From Candidatus Binatia bacterium (lineage in GTDB: Bacteria; Desulfobacterota_B; Binatia; UBA9968; JAJDTQ01): 17,880 bases of DNA. A program made the translations under genes and the position numbers. The stretch lies in contig JAJDTQ010000223.1 in the NCBI GenBank assembly GCA_022827045.1, forward strand, positions 1 to 17,880, written 5' to 3'. This document shows, one piece after another, positions 7,069 through 14,160 of the stretch (its first letter is position 1; the number at the start of each line of letters is the position of its first letter). A model generated the notes under the pieces. The model did not search any database and was not told the DNA's origin. It saw only the letters and a list, made by a program, of their open reading frames with translations.

Positions 7069-9813
7069 ATGAACGAGATCGAGATTCGATTCGAGCTGAA
7101 CGGCCAAGCGCGCAGCGCCAGCGTGGCGCCGGAGTTGCTGCTGGCGGACTTCCTGCGCAACTCCCTGGAGCTCAAGGGCACCAAGACCAGCTGCGAAGTG
7201 GAGGTCTGCGGCTCCTGCACGGTGCTGCTGGACGGCCGTCCGGTAAGCGCCTGCACCACCCTGACCCACGAGGTCGACGGACGCTCGCTCACGACCATCG
7301 AGGGTCTCGGCAACGATGACGCGCTGGACCCGGTGCAGGAGGCGTTCTGGGAGGAAGGCGGCTTCGAGTGCGGCTTCTGCACGCCGGGCATGATCCTCTC
7401 CGTCCGCGCGCTGCTGGACGAGAACCCGGACCCATCGGAGGAGGACATCAAGACCGCCCTGGACGGCAACATCTGCCGCTGCACCGGGTATCGTTCGATT
7501 ATCCAGTCGGTCAACCGGGCCGCGGAACTGCTGCGCGGGCCAGATGCATCGACCGCCCGGCCGCTCGACGAGCGGCGGATCGACGGCGCCGCCAAGGTCC
7601 GCGGCGAGCCGGTGTACACGGCCGACCTGACGCACCCCGGCATGCTCTACGGTCGGGTGTTGCGCAGCCCCCACGCACACGCCCGCATCCTCGGCATCGA
7701 CACTTCCGCGGCCGAGTCCCACCCCGGCGTGGTCGCAGTGCTCACGACCGCGGACCTCGCGGACATCTCGCAGTACCACGGCCCCCTGGTGAAGGACACT
7801 CCCGTGCTGGCCATGGACAAGGTCCGCTACGAAGGCGACGCGGTGGCGGCGGTGGCCGCCGAGACGCTGGAGGCGGCCACCGCGGCCCTGTGGCTCATCA
7901 ACGTGGAGTACGAGCCGCTGCCCGCGCTCATGACCATGGACGAGGCCCTCGATCCCGATGCTGCGCCCCTCCACGAGTCCGTCAGCGACGACGCCCCGAG
8001 CTTTCCGGGATATCCGGGCATCGACGACGAGGCCAGGAAGTACGCCAACGTGAGCTTCCACTACGAGCGCATCGAGGGCAACGTCGACGAGGGTTTCGCG
8101 GCCTCGGAGCGGATTTTCGAGCACACCTTCGATTTCCCCAAGATCGCCCACTACTCCATGGAGCCGCAGCTCGTGGTCGCGGAATGGCGCGACGACGGGT
8201 TCACGATCTGGTCCTCCACCCAACACCAGTTCATCATCCGCAACGAGCTCGCCGAGATGTTCGACGTGCCGCGGGAGCGCGCGCGGGTGGTGGTGCCGCT
8301 GGTGGGAGGCACCTACGGCAACAAGAACCACACCAAGCTCGAGCCGGTGGCCCTGGCCCTGTCACGCAAGGCCGGGGGGCGCGTGTTCCTGCACCTGTCG
8401 CTGGAGGAGGAGTCGCGCACGGTGAGCAAACCGGCCGCGCGCGTCAAGCTCCGCACCGGCGTGGACGGGGACGGCAAGCTCGTGGCGCGGGACTGCCTCG
8501 TGCATGTGGACGGCGGCGCCTACTCGGACTCGGGTCCGCGGGTTGCCCAGAAGGCGGGCTTCCGGGCTCCCGGCCCCTACCGCATCCCGCACATCCGCTC
8601 CCACGCCTACACCGTTTACACCAACACGGTGCCGGCGGGCGCCTTCCGGGGCATGGGCACGCCCCAGGTGGCGTGGGCCTACGAATCGCAGATGGACATC
8701 ATCGCCCGGGAGATGGGCTGGGATCCGGTGGAGTTCCGGCTCAAGAACCTCCTGGAAAAGGGCGAGGAGTTCGCCCCCGGGGAGACCCCTCTGGATACCG
8801 ACCTGAGGGAGGGGCTGCTGCGCGCCGCCAGGGAGGTGGGCTGGGGTGAGGAGCCCGGTCCGGACTGCGGCATCGGCGTCAGTTGCGTTTGCAAGGAAGG
8901 CGGCGGCAACTTCAAGATCTCGTCCGCCCGGTTGGAAGTGGACGATGGCGGCGGGATCACCCTGCACGAGGGCACCATAGAGATCGGCCAGGGCTCCAAC
9001 ACCGCCATGGCGCGCATCGCCGCGCAAGAGCTGGGCGTGCGACCCACGGCCGTGCAGGTGCCTGTCCCGGATACCGACTCGACTCCTTTCGACATGGGCA
9101 CCTACGCCAGCAGCGCCATCACGCTCATGGGGCTCGCGGTGCAGAAGGCCTCCCAGGCCGTCCGCGACCAGCTCGTCGAGGCCGCCCGTTCGCTGGGCAA
9201 GAGCCCAGACGCCGCCGCGACCCTCGCCAACGGCGAGGTGCGCCTGGGTGAGATCGCCTTCCCCTTCTCCGCGCTGGTCCGGCACGCCAAGGGCGCCGGC
9301 GGCGTCATCACGGGAGAGCACAGGCAGGTGACCGAGCGCGACCCTGACGCCCCTCTCGGCGCCCGGGCGCCGTTCTGGGAGGTGGGATGGGGCGCGGCCA
9401 AGGTGCACGTAGACCGGGAGACGGGCGAGGTGCGGGTGCTCAAGTACGTCGGCGTCGCCGACGCCGGCAAGGCCATCAACCCCCAGCAGTGCCACACCCA
9501 GGAGCAGGGAGCCTTCCTGCAGGGGCTCGGGCAGGCGCTGTTCGAGGAGACCGTGTACGAGAACGGCCAGATGCTCACGCCCGACGCCATCACCTACCGG
9601 TTGCCGAAGATCTCCGACCTGCCCGACGAGCAGGTCAACATCCTCTTCGAGAACGGCAACGGCGCGGGCCCCTACGGCGCCAAGGGGCTGGGCGAGAGCG
9701 GCCTCCTCCCGGTGCCGTCGGCCATCGCCAACGCCGTGGACCGGGCCGTGGGCGTGCGCATCACCGACCTGCCGGTGACCGGCGAGAAGATCTGGCGCGC
9801 GCTGAAGAAGTAA
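7069..9813 (+). CDS. Xanthine-dehydrogenase-family enzyme: fused [2Fe-2S] and molybdopterin subunits
   Basis: A 914-residue molybdenum hydroxylase. Residues 1-155 are the two-cluster iron-sulfur domain: C42, C47, C50 and C62 (plant-type ferredoxin cluster), then C101, C104, C136 and C138 (ECGFCTPG and ICRCTG). The residue before C101 is Glu (E100), where the family usually has Gln contacting the pterin. From about 165 onward it is the molybdopterin subunit, with VGGTYGNK, the AFRGMGTPQ motif, IEIGQGSN and, near the C-terminus, GAKGLGESG, whose E876 is the expected catalytic glutamate. The usual middle FAD domain is absent and no FAD-subunit gene is adjacent, so electrons may pass to another acceptor such as a cytochrome or a separate flavoprotein. 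The substrate (N-heterocycle or aldehyde) cannot be read from sequence. The start is supported by AGGA 4 nt upstream of ATG. The DUF6062-like gene follows 58 bp later on the same strand. Confidence 0.9.
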   Translation: MNEIEIRFELNGQARSASVAPELLLADFLRNSLELKGTKTSCEVEVCGSCTVLLDGRPVSACTTLTHEVDGRSLTTIEGLGNDDALDPVQEAFWEEGGFECGFCTPGMILSVRALLDENPDPSEEDIKTALDGNICRCTGYRSIIQSVNRAAELLRGPDASTARPLDERRIDGAAKVRGEPVYTADLTHPGMLYGRVLRSPHAHARILGIDTSAAESHPGVVAVLTTADLADISQYHGPLVKDTPVLAMDKVRYEGDAVAAVAAETLEAATAALWLINVEYEPLPALMTMDEALDPDAAPLHESVSDDAPSFPGYPGIDDEARKYANVSFHYERIEGNVDEGFAASERIFEHTFDFPKIAHYSMEPQLVVAEWRDDGFTIWSSTQHQFIIRNELAEMFDVPRERARVVVPLVGGTYGNKNHTKLEPVALALSRKAGGRVFLHLSLEEESRTVSKPAARVKLRTGVDGDGKLVARDCLVHVDGGAYSDSGPRVAQKAGFRAPGPYRIPHIRSHAYTVYTNTVPAGAFRGMGTPQVAWAYESQMDIIAREMGWDPVEFRLKNLLEKGEEFAPGETPLDTDLREGLLRAAREVGWGEEPGPDCGIGVSCVCKEGGGNFKISSARLEVDDGGGITLHEGTIEIGQGSNTAMARIAAQELGVRPTAVQVPVPDTDSTPFDMGTYASSAITLMGLAVQKASQAVRDQLVEAARSLGKSPDAAATLANGEVRLGEIAFPFSALVRHAKGAGGVITGEHRQVTERDPDAPLGARAPFWEVGWGAAKVHVDRETGEVRVLKYVGVADAGKAINPQQCHTQEQGAFLQGLGQALFEETVYENGQMLTPDAITYRLPKISDLPDEQVNILFENGNGAGPYGAKGLGESGLLPVPSAIANAVDRAVGVRITDLPVTGEKIWRALKK

Positions 9814-9871
9814 GCGCGGGTCCGATGGCCGTGGCCCCGGCAGAAGCCGCCGGCAGCTCCGTCGAGGCGAA

Positions 9872-10636
9872 GTGAACGAACCGGCGCGTCAGGACCGCTT
9901 CTACTACAAGCTCTTCGACCGGCTCGACAGGCCGGGCTGCCCCATCTGCGGCATTGTCGTCGACGACAGCCGCGCCTACCTGGACAGTGTCCTCTACGAA
10001 CGCGTCACCGACGTGCCCACGCGGGAGGGGCTGCGGGAGTCCTTCGGCCTCTGCAACCCGCACACTTGGCTGCTGCGCGACCTGCCCGCATCCAGCGCCC
10101 CGGACCTGGGCTTCGCCATCATCGCCAGGGACCTGCTGAACCGCTTCCGCGACACGGCAGGCGCGCCGCCGGTCACCGGATGGCGTGCCCTGCGGGGTTG
10201 GCTGGCGCGGGCCGGCTCCGGAATGCGCCCGCGGCTCAAGAGGACCGCCTGTCCCGCCTGCGTGGTTGCCGGGCGGTCGGAGTCCGTCCACCTGCGGCAA
10301 CTGCTGGACCTGCTCGGAGACGAGGCTTTCTCCGGGAAGTACCGCAACTCTTCAGGCATCTGCATCCCGCATTTCCTCGTGGCCGAGGAAACACAGGCCG
10401 GCCACCGGAACTTCGCGAAACTCCGGGAACTCCAGGTCCGCGCCGCGCAGTCCCTGCACGACACCCTCGACCGGTTCACCGAGAAGCACGACCACCGCGC
10501 GCGCGAGGAGATCACCCCGGCCGAAGCCAGGGCGTGGATCGAGGCCATGGAGTTCCTGGGCGGGAAACGGGGGGTGTTCGACGGTGAGTTGCGTCCACCT
10601 CCGTCGCAGGGGTTGAGCAGGATCTTCAAGAAGTAG
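9872..10636 (+). CDS. DUF6062-like protein with duplicated CxxC/CxxH motifs
   Basis: A 254-residue cytoplasmic protein without signal or membrane segments, resembling the uncharacterised DUF6062 family; the function is unknown. It has two matching halves. The first contains CPIC (23-26), then LDSVLYERVTD and CNPH (61-64). The second contains CPAC (127-130), then a similar helical spacing and CIPH (164-167). Each CxxC/CxxH pair could bind one zinc or an iron-sulfur cluster. The C-terminal third is charged and helical. The start is GTG at 9872 with GAGG 4 nt upstream. The same strand and short gap after the molybdenum hydroxylase suggest one operon, so a role in that enzyme's cofactor maturation or redox partnering is a reasonable inference but unproven. 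Confidence 0.75.
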   Translation: MNEPARQDRFYYKLFDRLDRPGCPICGIVVDDSRAYLDSVLYERVTDVPTREGLRESFGLCNPHTWLLRDLPASSAPDLGFAIIARDLLNRFRDTAGAPPVTGWRALRGWLARAGSGMRPRLKRTACPACVVAGRSESVHLRQLLDLLGDEAFSGKYRNSSGICIPHFLVAEETQAGHRNFAKLRELQVRAAQSLHDTLDRFTEKHDHRAREEITPAEARAWIEAMEFLGGKRGVFDGELRPPPSQGLSRIFKK

Positions 10637-10796
10637 GGAGTCCCTAAGGCCACCTTTACCGTGCTTCCAGCCACAGCTCCCCGACCTTACAGCCTCGGAT
10701 TATCGGCTTGCCGCCGGTGTGGTCGCGTGGCATCTTGGGTTTCGGAGGGTCAACCGACACGTCCGGCTGTCCTCGGCGTTCCCGGTACAAAGAACC
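10637..10796. other. Non-coding leader of the AAA/DUF4276 cassette
   Basis: 160 bp between the DUF6062-like stop and the chosen ATPase start. No terminator with a T-run and no convincing -35/-10 pair is visible; a TACAAA (10786-10791) just before the ATG is the only -10-like hexamer and lacks a -35. No retron-like or structured RNA was recognised. Confidence 0.4.
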
Positions 10797-11894
10797 ATGT
10801 CTCCGATTCGTACCATCACGATCCAAGGCTTCAAGAGCATAGCGGAACTCAAAGATTTGGAGTTGCGGCCATTGAATGTCCTGATCGGCGCCAACGGTTC
10901 GGGCAAGTCCAACTTCCTCGGAGCTCTGGACCTACTGCAAGCGGCCATTCGAAACGTGAACCTGGTGTCCGAATATGTCGCTCGTGCCGGCGGAGCCGAT
11001 CGTCTTCTCCACTTTGGCGCCAAGGTGACACCAACCCTCCGATTCGCATTGAGCTTTCAGGACGGGGGAGATGACTTGAGAGTTGAGCTGCGTTTCGGCG
11101 CTGGCGACTCGTTTGCTCCGCGGATCGAAGTTTCTACAACCGACTTGTCCAAAGATGTCGTAATGAAGCCAAATTTGCAGGAACCCGTTGTCTTTACGGA
11201 GGACTTTCTAGTTGGATTGGAACGATGGCTTCTTTACCACTTCCACGATACCGGCGTTGCTTCGCCGTTGAAAAAAACCGCGGACGTACACGACAATCGC
11301 TGCCTTCGGCCTGACGGCTCAAATCTTGCCGCATTCCTCTACCTTCTTAAAGAAAAGTACAAAGACTCCTACACACAGATCCGACGCACCGTCCGGCTCG
11401 CAGCGCCGTTCTTCGAAGACTTCGCCCTCGAACCCCTCGCCCTCAACGAGGACAAAATTCGTCTCGAATGGCGGCATGTCCAGTCAGATGACTATTTCGA
11501 TTCTTCGTCCCTCTCCGACGGAACCCTCCGGTTCATCGCGTTGGCTACCCTCCTGTCGCAACCCGTATCGCTGCGGCCCACTCTCATATTATTGGATGAA
11601 CCAGAGCTTGGATTGCATCCTTACGCGATCACCCTTCTGGCCTCTTTGCTGAAACAGGCTTCCGTGGAGTCTAAAGTCATAGTCGCCACGCAGTCGGCAA
11701 TATTGCTGGATCACTTCGAACCAGAAGACGTGCTGGTAGCCGAGCGCGTGAACAGTGCCACAGAACTCCGAAGACTGGAACACGAAGCGCTGCAGGACTG
11801 GTTGGAAGACTACAGCCTAGGCCAACTCTGGGAAAAGAACGAATTGGGCGGCCGTCCTTCCCCCGAGAGCAAGGGGCGGCGATCTTTGCGGTGA
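10797..11894 (+). CDS. AAA_21 / RecF-like ATPase (ATPase partner of DUF4276 protein)
   Basis: A 365-residue SMC/ABC-like ATPase. It opens with the family start pattern ITIQGFKSI (7-15), followed by Walker A GANGSGKS (31-38), the YHFHDTG motif (147-153), the ABC-type signature SLSDGTLR (238-245), Walker B LILLDEPELGLHP (263-275; D267, E268) and VIVATQS (295-301), where related ATPases often have a His switch. The coiled-coil insertion is short, as in OLD- and Abi-type ATPases rather than RecN or SMC. The frame is open to a GTG at 10719, but ATG 10797 gives the conserved N-terminus. The gene overlaps the DUF4276 gene by 4 bp. GC is clearly lower than the neighbours (26 of 60 bases at 11161-11220 against 45 of 60 at 9721-9780), which suggests horizontal acquisition. 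It probably powers a two-component nuclease-type defence module. Confidence 0.87.
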   Translation: MSPIRTITIQGFKSIAELKDLELRPLNVLIGANGSGKSNFLGALDLLQAAIRNVNLVSEYVARAGGADRLLHFGAKVTPTLRFALSFQDGGDDLRVELRFGAGDSFAPRIEVSTTDLSKDVVMKPNLQEPVVFTEDFLVGLERWLLYHFHDTGVASPLKKTADVHDNRCLRPDGSNLAAFLYLLKEKYKDSYTQIRRTVRLAAPFFEDFALEPLALNEDKIRLEWRHVQSDDYFDSSSLSDGTLRFIALATLLSQPVSLRPTLILLDEPELGLHPYAITLLASLLKQASVESKVIVATQSAILLDHFEPEDVLVAERVNSATELRRLEHEALQDWLEDYSLGQLWEKNELGGRPSPESKGRRSLR

Positions 11895-12598
11895 CCAGAC
11901 TACTCGTTCATGTCGAGGGGCAAACCGAGGAGCAATTCGTCAATGAAATGCTCTCACCCCATCTCCAGGATCACGGATACTCCTCAGTCAGTGCCCGGCT
12001 CATCGGTAACGCCCGGCAGCGGGGAAAACGAGGCGGGGTCAAACCGTGGCCGGAAGTGCGCAAAGCGATTGTGAATCACCTGAGGCAAGACACCGGGAGT
12101 AGCGCGACAACGATGGTGGACTACTACGGTTTGCCACGTACCGGCCCCAGGGCATGGCCCGGTCGCGAGGAGGCCTTAAATGCCACGGTTCTCGCAAAAC
12201 CCGAAGTGGTCGAAAAGTCGCTCCTGCAGGATGTCGCTCAGACAATGGGAGCCAGCTTCGACTCGTCCCGTTTTATTCCGTTCGTCACGATGCACGAATT
12301 TGAAGCGCTCCTGTTCAGCGATTGTGAACGATTTGCCCTCGGGATCGGCAAGCCCGAAATGACCGACCCGCTTCAGGAAATCAGAAAGGCCTTCTCCAAC
12401 CCCGAAGAAATCGACGACTCCCCTGACACGGCGCCTTCAAAGCGAGTCGTTGCGCTCATCCCCGGATACCAAAAACCGTTGATGGGAACCCTCGCCGCGC
12501 TGGGAATAGGCTTGGTGGCCATGCGAGCAGAATGTCCACATTTCGATGCGTGGGTGAAGCGGCTGGAGACAGGCCCGAAGTCAGTCGCGCACCAATAG
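11891..12598 (+). CDS. DUF4276 family protein (TOPRIM-like, putative defence effector)
   Basis: A 235-residue protein recognised as DUF4276 from several short blocks: VHVEGQTEEQFV at the N-terminus (E9, like the glutamate that opens a TOPRIM fold), VDYYGLP (76-82, D77), HEFEALLFSD (135-144), APSKR (181-185) and the C-terminal CPHF-x2-W block (215-221). TOPRIM-like domains next to AAA_21 ATPases form the nuclease half of OLD, PARIS and similar phage-defence systems; that DUF4276 plays the same part is inference. The GTG start overlaps the ATPase stop (GTGA), so translation is coupled and a matched stoichiometry is likely. No toxin, reverse transcriptase or methylase gene adjoins the pair. The cassette ends here, with a short non-coding gap before the convergent cyclodeaminase-like gene. 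Confidence 0.85.
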   Translation: MTRLLVHVEGQTEEQFVNEMLSPHLQDHGYSSVSARLIGNARQRGKRGGVKPWPEVRKAIVNHLRQDTGSSATTMVDYYGLPRTGPRAWPGREEALNATVLAKPEVVEKSLLQDVAQTMGASFDSSRFIPFVTMHEFEALLFSDCERFALGIGKPEMTDPLQEIRKAFSNPEEIDDSPDTAPSKRVVALIPGYQKPLMGTLAALGIGLVAMRAECPHFDAWVKRLETGPKSVAHQ

Positions 12599-12716
12599 CA
12601 GCCGGACGGCGAAGGTTGCCGTGGGCATGCGGTCATTGGTCACCGTCAACGCATTTAAACCGACGTTACCCAGGGTTACCTGAAATCGCTAACTTTCCTC
12701 GCAACTCTGGCGAGGG

Positions 12717-13868
12717 TCAGTCGCTGATGTCCTGCAGAAACCAGCTCAACGGCAGCTCGTGGCCCAGGCCCTGGGCCCGGGCGCCTTCGTAGACCCTGCG
12801 GGCCGCGGCCGCGAACTGAATGGCTATTCCCTGGGTCACGAAACAGGTGACTTCCTCCGGAGCCGCTCTCCCCGGATAGTTCCCGAGGACCACGTCGGAG
12901 AGGAAGACCCTCTTCTCCCCGGCGAGCAGCCGTTCCTCCCTTTGCAGCCATTCCTGGTCGATGGGCTCGTAGCCCACCGCCGGCCGCCGCTCCGGGTCGG
13001 CCACGTGGTAGTCGGTCTGGGGCGTCCGGGAGTACACGTAGCGGTGGCAGCGCCGGAAAACGTCGTCGTCGATCTCGTTGGGCAACACTGCCAGCACATG
13101 CATGCCGGGTTCGAGCCATCCCCCCTTGACCACCGGCGCCAGCGAGTTGGTGCAGGCCGCGACGATGTCCGCGCCTTCCATCACCTGGCGGGGATCGTCC
13201 ACCGCCGTCACCGTAATCCCCATGTTGGCGCCGGTGCGGTCGGCGAAGGCCGCCCGGTGCTCCGGATTGGGGCTGTACACGCGGACCTCGCGGATGGGCC
13301 GCACCTTGGCGATGGCCAGGGCGTGGGCCGTGGCCATGCCGGCGGTGCCGTAGAGGCCCAGGACCGCGGCGTCCTCGCGCGCCATGTGCTTGACGCTGAT
13401 GGCGCCGGCGGCTCCCACCCTCATGTGCTGGATGTGGCCGTCGTTCATGATCGCCAGGGGCGCGCCGTCATCGGTGCTGAAGAGCATGATGAGGCCGCAG
13501 AACTTACCGGGCGCGACGCAGTATTTCTTGACCTGGGTCCCGGAGGGCGGAAGGATGTCGGACTTCATGCGGACGGCGAGCGCGTCCATCCCCGGGAGCG
13601 CGGAGGCCATGGGGTCCCAGGTGTACCAGCCGTCCCCGCCGGGCCGCGGCACCGAATGCGTCGCCCGGGTCGCGGTGGCCCGTCCCAGCCCCCACTCCCG
13701 GTAGGACTCCTCCACGGCGTCGATGGTGTCCTCCATGGTGAGGACCCGGGCTGCGGCGTCGTTGTCGATGAAGAGCACGCTGCGCTTCGCGATCTCCCTG
13801 TCGGCCTCGGTGTTGCCGTGGTAGGTGACGTAGGCGTCGTTGTCCATGTCGCGTCCCCGCTCCTTCAT
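12717..13868 (-). CDS. Ornithine cyclodeaminase / mu-crystallin family protein
   Basis: A 383-residue NAD(P)-dependent protein of the ornithine cyclodeaminase family, which includes cyclodeaminases, ketimine reductases and amino-acid dehydrogenases. Visible features are the VRMKSD segment with the expected catalytic lysine (K102), HMRVGAAGAISVKHMAR (148-164), the Rossmann loop GLYGTAGMATA (171-181) and a conserved acidic site in LPNEIDDD (262-269). The C-terminus is longer than in typical members (about 330 residues), and the N-terminus carries roughly 30 extra residues. Either ATG 13868 or the internal ATG ending at 13847 could be the start; the latter has AAGGAG and GGGGA upstream. The gene is divergent from the ferredoxin/flavoprotein operon across about 62 bp. 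The exact substrate is not determinable; oxidation or reduction of an imino or amino acid is likely. Confidence 0.85.
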   Translation of the reverse strand: MKERGRDMDNDAYVTYHGNTEADREIAKRSVLFIDNDAAARVLTMEDTIDAVEESYREWGLGRATATRATHSVPRPGGDGWYTWDPMASALPGMDALAVRMKSDILPPSGTQVKKYCVAPGKFCGLIMLFSTDDGAPLAIMNDGHIQHMRVGAAGAISVKHMAREDAAVLGLYGTAGMATAHALAIAKVRPIREVRVYSPNPEHRAAFADRTGANMGITVTAVDDPRQVMEGADIVAACTNSLAPVVKGGWLEPGMHVLAVLPNEIDDDVFRRCHRYVYSRTPQTDYHVADPERRPAVGYEPIDQEWLQREERLLAGEKRVFLSDVVLGNYPGRAAPEEVTCFVTQGIAIQFAAAARRVYEGARAQGLGHELPLSWFLQDISD

Positions 13869-13917
13869 GTGTCTTCAATGGCATTGACCCTTCAATTCGG
13901 CTATAGATCGTCGGTGT

Positions 13918-13923
13918 AAAGGA
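13918..13923 (+). promoter_or_regulatory. Ribosome binding site fixing the GTG start of the ferredoxin
   Basis: AAAGGA lies 7 nt upstream of the GTG at 13931. There is no in-frame ATG nearby, so this site supports the GTG start. Confidence 0.6.
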
Positions 13924-13930
13924 CACAAGC

Positions 13931-14152
13931 GTGATAAAGGTCGACCCCCACAAATGCGATGGCTGCGGCATCTGCGTCTACGACTGCGGCGCCGACGTGT
14001 TCCGCTTCACCAACAAGAAGGACAAGGTCTTTCCCTTCGGCAACAAGTACTGCGTCAACTGTTTCCTGTGTGAGCTCGTCTGTCCGGAAGACGCTATCGA
14101 GGTGGTGCTGCGGCCCAAGAAGAAAAAGGCCGCGGCGGCCGCAAGTTCCTGA
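13931..14152 (+). CDS. Small 2[4Fe-4S] ferredoxin
   Basis: A 73-residue ferredoxin with two four-cysteine sets: C9, C12, C15, C19 (CDGCGICVYDC) and C41, C44, C47, C51 (CVNCFLCELVCP). The first set lacks the usual proline after its last cysteine (CGAD), while the second has CPED. The linker between clusters is longer than in classical clostridial ferredoxins, and the C-terminus is a Lys/Ala-rich tail (KKKKAAAAASS). It ends 8 bp before the FAD-dehydrogenase-like gene and almost certainly forms its electron-transfer partner, an arrangement reminiscent of AprB/AprA. The start is GTG with a good ribosome site. Confidence 0.9.
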   Translation: MIKVDPHKCDGCGICVYDCGADVFRFTNKKDKVFPFGNKYCVNCFLCELVCPEDAIEVVLRPKKKKAAAAASS

Positions 14153-14160
14153 GCCAGTAC

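Noticed and set aside
5434..8331. A 965-codon open frame on the minus strand
   Set aside because: It is a high-GC shadow of the UbiD and molybdenum-enzyme genes, His/Val/Gly-rich and without recognisable motifs. It crosses the repeat-derived terminator, while the plus strand holds clear family signatures.
10637..10796. Retron non-coding RNA ahead of the AAA/DUF4276 pair
   Set aside because: No reverse transcriptase gene and no long inverted repeats are present in the leader.
12697..12715. Hairpin CCTCGC-N7-GCGAGG between the DUF4276 and cyclodeaminase genes
   Set aside because: Only a 6-bp stem with no T-run on either strand, so terminator status is not supported.
13884..13907. TTGACC and TATAGA as a promoter for the ferredoxin operon
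   Set aside because: The spacing is only 12 bp, too short for a sigma70 promoter.
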